Assembly: GCA_020310875.1 (NCBI GenBank)
Contig: CM035407.1
Location: 72,304,221-72,368,220, forward strand
Length of the DNA stretch: 64,000 nucleotides
Reading direction: 5' to 3'
Source: Ceratopteris richardii
Taxonomy: Eukaryota > Streptophyta > Polypodiopsida > Polypodiales > Pteridaceae
Shown here: piece by piece, positions 56,032 to 64,000 of the stretch
How the letters are laid out: each line of letters starts with the position of its first letter
Position numbering within the stretch: the stretch's first letter is position 1
Made by a program: the position numbers and the translations under genes
The notes under the pieces: model-generated
The model's database searches: none
Seen by the model: the letters and a program-made list of their open reading frames with translations, nothing else
Told to the model about the DNA's origin: nothing

Positions 56032-57057
56032 TGTGAAGTGAAGAAGTTTGGTCTAAGCAACCAACACATGACCAACCCTTGTGCTTATGGAGAGTCAAAT
56101 AGACCTTATAGGCATGTCATTAGTGCAACGAAATCCACTACATACTTTGGAGCATCAAGGAGAAATATTTGATACAAAAAAATAGGTTTGCATATTGACT
56201 GGCTAAAGAAATGTGTTATCTTTGGATGGAATGGTCAACTTCAAATGCTCATAGCAGCCAACATGATTACAATTGAAAACCTTCATTTTGAAGTAATGAT
56301 ACACATAGGGTTTAGTGTCTAAAATGCGTAATATTACAAGTAATAAGCAAGATATGCTTCTGGAATGAACTCAACACTCAACAGAGGTATCCCCTATTTT
56401 TATGGGCTACACAGAGATAGACCCTGAGATAGTAAAATTACATTTTCTCCCAATTTATTTAATCAAATGCTTTGCTCATTTGTACACATAAAATACCTTT
56501 CGAATGAATGCTCATTCATGCAATTTGAAGCTTTGTAGAGAGTAACAGCCTCTACAACTTCATTATTGTTGAAGAAGATGGTGCAAAGAAATGAAGGAGC
56601 AACAAAATGATGACCAAGTGTATGTATATGGCTTCAATGTATTGTACAATGCTTTTGAATTCTTTATATAGACTCTTGAAGTGTTCCATGACTTCTACAA
56701 GTGGATTTTGAATTCAAATCAAGGCAGGATAGTTTGTTGAAGAGAATCAATTCACTTTCCTACAATCTAGGAAAAGTGAAGATCTATCTGATCTACTTTT
56801 TGGTGATTGATTGATTGATTGTCAAGCTCAAACACCTCAAATTCATGGAATTTAAGCTCTCTTTTTCTCCTTTTACAAGTGTAAAAATCAACGATTTTTA
56901 CATTGGTAAATGATCCATAAAAAATCATTATGAAAAATACCAAAAATGAGCACAAATAAAAATCTCTTCAATGGGAAACTTTGATATAATTCAAATGATG
57001 AATTTTTTATGTAGAGCTAATCCACCTCAAGCATAGTTTAAGATTGATGTTCTAATA
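56032..57057 (-). repeat. Probable 3' LTR of minus-strand copia K
   Basis: Read on the minus strand, GCTTGAGGGGATC (a purine tract as in copia H) is followed by TATTAGAACATC (expected TG mutated to TA). The stretch ends ...CTTCTTCACTTCACA, like the LTR ends of A and H. The length is about 1,026 bp. No partner LTR in the window. No gene was seen inside. Confidence 0.55.
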
Positions 57058-57088
57058 GATCCCCTCAAGCTAAAGTATGCTTGAGTCT

Positions 57089-58632
57089 TCATTCTCTAAT
57101 AGGTTGAATACCTGCCATTGATTTGAATCTGCAAAGCTTTATTCCATCAAGTGCCTTTGTCATCATATCTGCTACTTGCTTTTTAGTTGGAACAAAAGAA
57201 ATGTCAATCTCCTTTGCCATGAGCTTCTCCCTAATGAAGTGGTAATGAACCTCTATGTGTTTGGTTTTTGCAAGGAAAATAGGATTTTCTACTAGATGCA
57301 TGGAACTTACATTATCTCCAAATATGTGAGGTTTGGAACTCACAAGTGGAAAATCTCAGTACAATGTTTTTAACCATATCACCTCTTGAGTTGCTATGGT
57401 CAAACCTCTATAGTCTTCTTCAGTTGAGGATGAATCAATTGTTGGTTTCTTCTTAAACCTCCATGACACTAGCTTTGAACCTGCAAATGCTAAGTAACCA
57501 GAGGTACTTCTTCTATCATCATTAGCTCTTGCCCATTCTGCATTTGAATATATTTTGATATCCAAATCTGAAGAGTAAGTATAGAATATACCTTCATTGA
57601 TTATACCTTTGCGGTACTCAAATACTCTCTTAGCTACATCCATGTGTGATCTTCTTGGCAAGTGCATGAATTGTCTTAGCACTCCTACACTATATGGGAT
57701 ATCTTCTTTTGTATGAGTAACATATATCAAGCTACTACCAAGCTTTGATACTCTTTAATGTCTTCAATTTCCCCACCTTCATGGACACTAAATTTATGAT
57801 TCAACTCCAAAGGTGCACTTGCAGGTTTAGTGTTCTCCATTTTGAACTTAAGAAGTAGATCTTGAATGTATCTCCTCTAAGTCAAATACATTCCTTCATA
57901 TGTGTATATGACATGCATACCTAGGAAGAATGTGAGCTCACTTAAATCACTGATTTTGATGTTCCTTTTGATCCTTTGTATGTGATTCAAGTCATCTCCT
58001 ACAACAATAATGTCATCTACACATACACATAGATAGATAACCTCATTATGATCCTTTATTATGAATAAAGAATGATCTAAGTTGCTATCTTTGAACCCTT
58101 GAACTTCTAGGTATGTAACCAATCTATAATTCCAAGCTCTAGGAGCTTGTTTCAATACATACAATTATTTCGTAAGTTTGCAAACATAAGATGTATGATT
58201 ATGGTTTTCAAAACTTAGAGGTTGTGACATGTATACCTCTTCACTTATCAAACCATTCAAAAATGCATTTTCATCATAGTCTATACCATGAGTTTGTTAT
58301 CATCCTTTGGCAAATAATCTTGCCTTCTACCTACAAATTCATCCATCTGAGTTTCTTTTGACTATATATACCCATCTACAACCATTGGATGACATTGGAA
58401 CCAGATTGCAAGTGTCCATCTCCTTCAATGCATCTATTTCTTATTTCATAGCCTTTCCCAATTATGGTTTCCCTTTTCCTCTTCATAGGTTGAGGGTTCT
58501 TCTGAAAGTGAGTCCTTTTCCAAGTAGATTGAATGCTTTATAACAAATGTGGAATGTATCCATACCTTTTTGGTTGTCTTTTCTCCCTTGTTGACCTTCT
58601 AGGTGCTTGCTTGCAGCATTCTCCACACTCTT
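57089..58632 (-). pseudogene. Copia K reverse transcriptase and RNase H (antisense)
   Basis: Minus-strand blocks: a RRSTREKRQPKRYGY-like linker near 58590, [37 protein letters not shown] (catalytic box with Y to C), FFLGMHVIY, RRSTSGYLAFAGSKLVSW, GDNVSS and HTKHIEVHYHF-like (AKTKHIEVHYHF), ending QVADMMTKALDG. Many stops and shifts. It is close to the A/H family and is cut at 58632 by a CACTA transposon end. Confidence 0.85.
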
Positions 58633-58737
58633 CACTACAAGAATAAAGGGGGCATAGTGACGCCCCCAACTGAAAAAAAAAAGCGGCAAAAGTCACCTAT
58701 GCGACGACGGGCTCAGATAGTGTCGCATGGAATGCTT
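58633..58737 (+). mobile_element. CACTA (En/Spm-type) transposon terminus
   Basis: CACTACAAGAATAAAGGGGG is the classical terminal inverted repeat start of plant CACTA transposons. It is followed by subterminal repeats (GGGGGCATAGTGACGCCCCC, an inverted pair, and GGCAAAAGTCACCTATGCGACGA). No matching CTTGTAGTG end was found downstream, so only one end is certain. No transposase ORF is visible. Confidence 0.75.
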
Positions 58738-59072
58738 TTGCAGAAGAAGGAAGATCCTTTCATGGAGAGGAATAAACTATCTTATAAATCTTAATGGATA
58801 GATGTGATGCAGTTGGACATGTACATTTTAAGAATCCCATCACTGCTATCTGATGTTCAATGCTTTGGGTGCTTGGAATGGTGCAATTTTTTATTGCTAA
58901 TGCATTTCTTGTTTCCTTCGTGGAATATTTTTGCAGAAGAAGGAAGATCCTTTCATGAAGAGGAATAAACTATCTTATAAATTTTAATGGATAGTTGTGT
59001 TGTAGTTGGACATGTACATTTTAAGAATCCCATCACTGCTATCTCATGTTCAGTGCTTCGGGTGTCTGGAAT
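58728..59072 (+). repeat. Two ~150-bp direct repeats, 193 bp apart
   Basis: TGGAAT...TTTTGCAGAAGAAGGAAGATCC and the following 130 bases occur at 58728-58880 and again at 58921-59072 with few differences. They lie just inside the CACTA terminus and may belong to it. Confidence 0.8.
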
Positions 59073-59309
59073 CAAACTTGTATTCACCTATCCTTAAAAG
59101 GATTTTTGAAATAAATCCAAAAGCATTAGAAGATACTCATACTTAATTAGTCATGAGATTCCTTGAAAACCATAGGGTAGCTATTTGAAAGCTTTAGATA
59201 AAGAAGGAATCCAATAAGAAAGAATAATCTCTTGTCGCTACAAGTAATTGAGCAAGAAATAACTAGAACTTGAATACGATTCAAGATACTTGGAATTACT
59301 TGATGGATG

Positions 59310-60430
59310 TTTATTCCACCAAATGGTTTTGAGGCTCAAGGAGGATGTATATATGTCTCAGTCACCAGGGTTTGAGGCTCCCCATTTAGAGAACAACATA
59401 TGTAAGCTAAATAAGGCATTATATGGGTTGAAACAAGCCCCTAGATCATGGTATTAGTGGATAGATAAGTATCTCTTGGATCTAGGTTTCAAAAGATGTG
59501 CTTCTAATGCTAACTTGTATGTTCTAAACAGAGCAAGGAAGACAATTGTGCATGTACTCTATGTAGATGACCTTGTGATTAGAGGAAATGATGATACTCT
59601 TCTTCAACAAATGAAAGATGCTCTCAATTCAGAATTTGAAATAACAAACTTGGGCTTAATTCAATATTTCTTAGGCCTTGAAGTTTGGCAAGAACTAGGG
59701 AAGATTTTCATCCCTCAACAAAAGTATGAAAGACAGATTTTGAAGGCATTTGACATGGAGGATTGCAAGGAAATTTCTACACCAATGGAGGTCAAGAAAA
59801 AGTTATATATTGAAGATAGTTCACCTTTGATGGATATTGGAAGATACAAGAAACTAGTTGGAAGTCTCACCTACTTACACAATAGCATACTAGATATCTC
59901 TCATGCTATTGGAGTAGTAAGAATGTTCTTTAGTAAGCTTTACCAAACTCATTGGAAAGCAAGCATGAAGATACTCAGGTATGTGAAAGGAACCACTGAC
60001 TATGGTATTCTTTATGAAGAAGGATCATCTCTGGTTGGATACTCTAATTCATATTTGGCAAGAGATGTTGATACCAAAAAATTAGTTTCTAGATATTGCT
60101 TTTCTTTAGGATCAAGGATTTTCTCTTGGATCAGTGAGAAGCAATCGACTGTAGCATAATCTTCTACTAAAGCTAGGTACAAAGTAGCATGTGTTGCAAT
60201 ATGTGAAGCAGCGTAGTTGAGGAGGATCCTATGGCATATAGGAATACAAGGACAGGAGGCTACAGGGTTGAAGTGTGACAACTAAAGTTGCATGGCCATT
60301 GCCAAGAATCTTGTTTTCCATGCACATACCAAGCACATAGAAATTCAATATGGGAGAGAGCAACTTTGTCGACACTTTCCAAACCTTGGCATTGGACCAA
60401 GGAGGTAGTTCACCAAAGTGTGGACATTAA
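59310..60430 (+). pseudogene. Copia L reverse transcriptase and RNase H
   Basis: [32 protein letters not shown], then LYVDDLVIRGND (catalytic box intact near 59560), YFLGLEVWQE, STPMEVKKKL, VGSLTYLHNSILDISHAIGV and RNase H (ARDVDTKK, SRYCFSLGSRIFSWISEKQSTVA). TAG at 59456 and TAA at 60157, then further stops to NLVFHAHTKHIEIQY. The family is different from A/B/H. Gag and integrase are absent. Confidence 0.88.
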
Positions 60431-60439
60431 GGGGGGGGG
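60431..60439 (+). other. Polypurine tract of copia L
   Basis: A run of nine G directly before TGTTAGATATAC. Confidence 0.75.
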
Positions 60440-61045
60440 TGTTAGATATACTCAATACTCCACGCTCAAGTGACCACAAATGATGAGGAGAAGCCATTGT
60501 GAGAGCTCGGACATTTGTGGAACCCGAACGTCCAAGTTAGATGAGTTCTATGTGTGATTGTTGATGGTAATAGATGATCTTTCTAGCCATTATGTAAGGT
60601 AGGGCATAAACTTCCTCGCCATTGGGTTGCCATTCAAGGAAAAAAATAAAGGCCTCATGGCACCGTGTGATTTCCCCATAGAAGCTTAATGGGGAGAGTG
60701 TAGAGGGGTAAGACTTCTATTCGTGGGGATATTGTCTGATTGTATTGTATCTCTTGACCATGTTTATCTATACCGACTCCCCTCATAAAAGCTATATAAG
60801 CATGGCCCATGTTGATCTTTACATACCATTTTGCACTAGTAAGCCCTTCATCTAGAGTCTGTCTAGATCACCATCTAAGCTCCACATTGGGAGTGCACAT
60901 GTGGACAAAACCATTGTTGTAGCTACATTACTCTTGGAAATTTGAGAATTTGAGTTCTCTATCTCTTAGTCTGCATCTATCTTTGTCTGCATTTTTTTCT
61001 CTATTGTTCTATTCTGTTGTGCTATTATTTTCTTACAAAATCTCC
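60440..61045 (+). repeat. 3' LTR of copia L; right end approximate
   Basis: It starts TGTTAGATATACTC. A TATA-like CTATATAAG lies near 60791. The end is placed near ACAAAATCTCCA only by length and the CA rule; no partner copy exists in the window. Confidence 0.5.
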
Positions 61046-61379
61046 ATGGGTTAATTATGTTTACCTTTTTTTGCAAATGGCCATTTTTTTGCATCAAGGT
61101 ATAGCCACTAGCCTAGATAATAAAATGAGGTGTTCCAATATTAGTTGTTGAGGATAATTTCAATGCTTTCCACTACCCAATGTAGAAATATATGATGCAC
61201 CATATATTGGTAACAAAAATCTTTGAAACATTCTACAAGGTGTTGAAGTACATCTATCGCAACTAAAAATATTGCAAATGTAATTGATACATGCAATGGC
61301 AAGGATGTTATAGGTTCTAATTTCATTGAAGCTCTTATTCTAATTATGAATAGTGCATCATTAACACCCCTAATCACTA

Positions 61380-61990
61380 TAAAGAAATTTTGATGGAATA
61401 TCAAAAATGCATAATCACATGCCTTAACTTATTTATTTGTTAAGTGTGTTATTATCCCTCACATACATCATGTAAAACAAGTAAGGGTCTTTGAGATACT
61501 CTTGTCACATTATATCAAGCAAGAAATGAGGCTCATATTTCTTACCTCCAAGAAAAATCTAAGAGAGGACATGAATAATCAATCTATTTGTTACATATGA
61601 AAATTTTCTATATAGTTCACTAGTACATAAGATTCTTAATGGACATTTTAATTCTTACCACAATTCTAGTTCAACTCTTTGTTTAATTATGAACAACAAC
61701 CCCAATGCTTTATCATTTGAAGATAAGGTATTTTCTATGGTTGGAAGAAAATCAATCTAGGAAACTTAGATCAAATATGCATGTTGCAAATCAAAATTTT
61801 GTTGTTAGCCAAAGGACTAAGGATGAGGTTGGACCTTTCTCTAATAATCAATCATATACACTGCTACACATTTAAGCAAAGAAGAAAATACAACAAGAAA
61901 TTAAAAAAGTGAATATAGCCTTGCAATCACTATAAGACTAATGATCATGTCATTAGGATTTTACCTAAACTAACTACCACATTCACAAAG
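61380..61990 (+). pseudogene. Decayed copia gag
   Basis: DTLVTLYQARNEAHISYLQEK is readable at about 61495-61560, a typical copia gag (UBN2) phrase. A degenerate knuckle region (NHYKTNDHVIRILPKLT) follows near 61930-61975. Stops and shifts are frequent. It may belong to another element starting after the copia L LTR. Confidence 0.6.
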
Positions 61991-63720
61991 AAGAAAAAGG
62001 ATAGAATGATTATTGCAAATACCTTTGCTCTTAAGATTGATTTTTCTTGACTTGTGTAGAATGAAGATTGATCTTTTATTACTCAATATATTTATTATCC
62101 ATCCTTTCATGATCATTCTATCATTTAGTACTTTTCAAGTTGCACAACCAAACATATTATTACCTTACAACAAAATCTATTCACTTCATTTGAGTCCATT
62201 CTTATTCACATTCTTGGGGGATTTTTTAGTTAAAAGGGACTTGAGTGTTTGTAGGAGAAGAATGGAGAAGAAGAAGAGATACAAATATAGTGAAAGCCTT
62301 TGTATCTTGATTAAAAATAAGAAATAAAATATCCTTGTCTAGAATGAGACAAAACTGTTCTTTTTGCATAGCACATAAGCCAAAGAGCACACACAGTATA
62401 CAAAACACCACATTTTCTTATGCAATCAACCTCCTGTGTGTCGGTCCTCCACCTTGTCTAGTATCTTGCCCTTGTGCACACCTTGCACTCAAGCTTCCAA
62501 TAAGGTTGAAGGAAGGGTCACTCTCTGTTGTCGACGTGTCCTTGATGGTACTTGTTCCATCTTAGGTGCTCTCCTAGTTGCTCTCTACATACTCACTATT
62601 CAAGTCTCTTGCTCACTCTTGCTCTCTCTTGCTCCTTAGTCTAACTCCTTAGTCCAAGAATCGTTATTCCTTTGGTTGTGTGTCAATGCTCCTTATGTAT
62701 GTCACTTCAACTACTATTTATCTTGGTGCTCACTTTGATATCCCAAATTAACTCTTGTGTACTGCTTCACTTCATCCCTTTTCCACTTCTGACCTTCATT
62801 TCTTCAAAATCTATGCATAAGAGAGGGCTCACCTAAACCTTCTAAACATTTAAAAATCCTTGAAAACCTTCAAAAAGACCATTCTCCAACTTGCATTCAA
62901 CTTTTCTTGCAAAACCATTGTGAATATTTTTTTTATGCACTACATGTGTACCCTTGTTCTTGTCCACTTGTTAACCACATGTGCATCACTTGCATCGTCA
63001 CCACTTTGACCTTTGACCGGCTCCACAATTGACCACTTTGATCTTTGACTAGCTCAATAGTTGCCCACCACCTAATGGGCTCTTCATCTCAAAGAGTGAT
63101 TAGCCAAGCCATGAGCAGTGATGTGTCACCTCGACACCTTCTGTGTAAAACCTTCAAAATGACATATGGGTAGTTCACCAAGTTCACGAGGAGAATGAAA
63201 GAACAACCATAAGGGGATAACCAAAATTGGACACCATATCAATGAAGAAGAAGAAGAAGAAGTAGGATTTTGGAGCATAGGAAGGAAAGGTTAATGAGGG
63301 TTTAGGGGCTCACAAGGATAGGGCACAGAGGGGGACGATAAGGGCTGGGTTTTGGTACAAAGAGAGGGGCGGGCAATATGAGTTGGGATAGTTGATAGTG
63401 AAAAAAATGTCAAAACATGGAAGATACATATGATCCATATGCAAAATGTGAAACATGTGGGAAAATAAGAGGGAATAGACCATGTGGATCACTTGCGGGA
63501 TGAAAATCACATGTTAAATGCATACAAAAAAGATGGATTTTGACCAAAAGACTGAAAATGTAATGGATTTTGGTGAAGCTAATGCAAAAAATGAGTCCAA
63601 AAGTGTTAGTAAACATGAAATTGACCCAAGTTTGAAAAAATTGGCCACCCAAGGCATATAATCTAGAGCCAAAAGAGTTATAGCTTTAACAAAATTAAAA
63701 AAATGGTTTCCACACCATAG
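61991..63720 (+). other. No recognised feature
   Basis: AT-rich sequence with short ORFs that have no recognisable domain. It includes an (AAG)n run near 63246-63261. No LTR, terminal repeat or gene was identified. Confidence 0.5.
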
Positions 63721-63782
63721 GATAAAAGTATCTCCAATGGTGGGTTTTTTTTGGGGGGGAGGAGTGGGGGAGGGGGAGGGGG

Positions 63783-63831
<49 letters not shown>

Positions 63832-64000
63832 GAGATAGAGGGGAGAGAGTAGAGAGAGTTAGAGAAGAAGAGAGACAAGGTAGAGAGAGAAGCTAGAGAG
63901 AGAGGGTAGAGAGAGAGAGAGATGTAGAGAAATGATGAGAGAAGTAGACAAAATAAGAGAGAAGGAAGAGAGAGTAGAGAGAGAGTAGAGAGCTTTTTTA
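63721..64000 (+). repeat. Purine-rich (GA)n microsatellite region
   Basis: A G-run (about 63746-63786) is followed by perfect (GA)n at about 63787-63829 and then degenerate GAGAGA/GTAGAGAG repeats to the window end. Confidence 0.95.

Noticed and set aside
63230..64000. Gene at the right edge suggested by proline/serine-rich minus-strand ORF
   Set aside because: It is the antisense of (GA)n and G-run repeats.

Overview
The window is plant nuclear DNA made almost entirely of LTR retrotransposons inserted into one another. I see no intact host gene, no tRNA or rRNA gene and no CRISPR array. Plant origin is supported by Ty1/copia elements primed with initiator-tRNA-Met type sites (TGGTATCAGAGC), plant-type Ty3/gypsy elements with TTGGCACCGTTGCCGGGG-type primer sites, a captured pentatricopeptide-repeat (PPR) fragment and a CACTA transposon end. 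The content fits a large, repeat-rich plant genome; a fern is possible, but the species cannot be read from the sequence.

The layout can be solved from target-site duplications (TSDs). The letters used here are my own labels. J, an old gypsy gag, is split into 2166-2601 and 55864-56031 by I, a short-LTR copia-like element without a polymerase (2602-55858, TSD GTTTC). I is split by D, a copia element (4002-53269, TSD TTTGG). D was hit several times: in its 5' LTR by the large gypsy F (4095-29769, TSD CTTGT), in its leader by the long-LTR gypsy E (29950-42043, TSD GGCAC), and in its RNase H by copia H (46156-52760). A remnant of another copia, G (42220-43381), also sits inside D. F was in turn hit by copia A (14850 to about 19413, truncated) and copia B (19869-26329, TSD AAGCC, nearly intact). 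This gives five levels of insertion.

F is the most unusual element. It would be about 14.6 kb without its inserts. Its leader carries a CpG-rich array of near-palindromic 16-mers. Its gag has zinc knuckles of unusual spacing, two H2C2 zinc-binding units precede the integrase core, a second aspartic-protease-like DSGA domain follows the integrase, and a long broken extra ORF runs to the 3' LTR. E is also odd. Its LTRs are 3.4-3.7 kb, contain a PPR fragment and a probable exon-intron-exon segment, and hold a relic primer-binding site; its polymerase ORF has no gag and no ATG start.

The left flank (1-2165) holds remnants of two copia elements in opposite orientation. The right flank (56032-64000) holds a minus-strand copia (K) with its LTR, a CACTA terminus, a plus-strand copia (L) with an LTR start, a decayed copia gag, about 2 kb with nothing recognised, and a purine-rich (GA)n tract at the end. 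Most coding regions are broken by stops, many of them CAG/CGA/TGG to TAG/TGA/TAA as expected from decay of methylated cytosines. The least damaged are B (one stop in about 1,390 codons) and the E polymerase (one stop in 970 codons).
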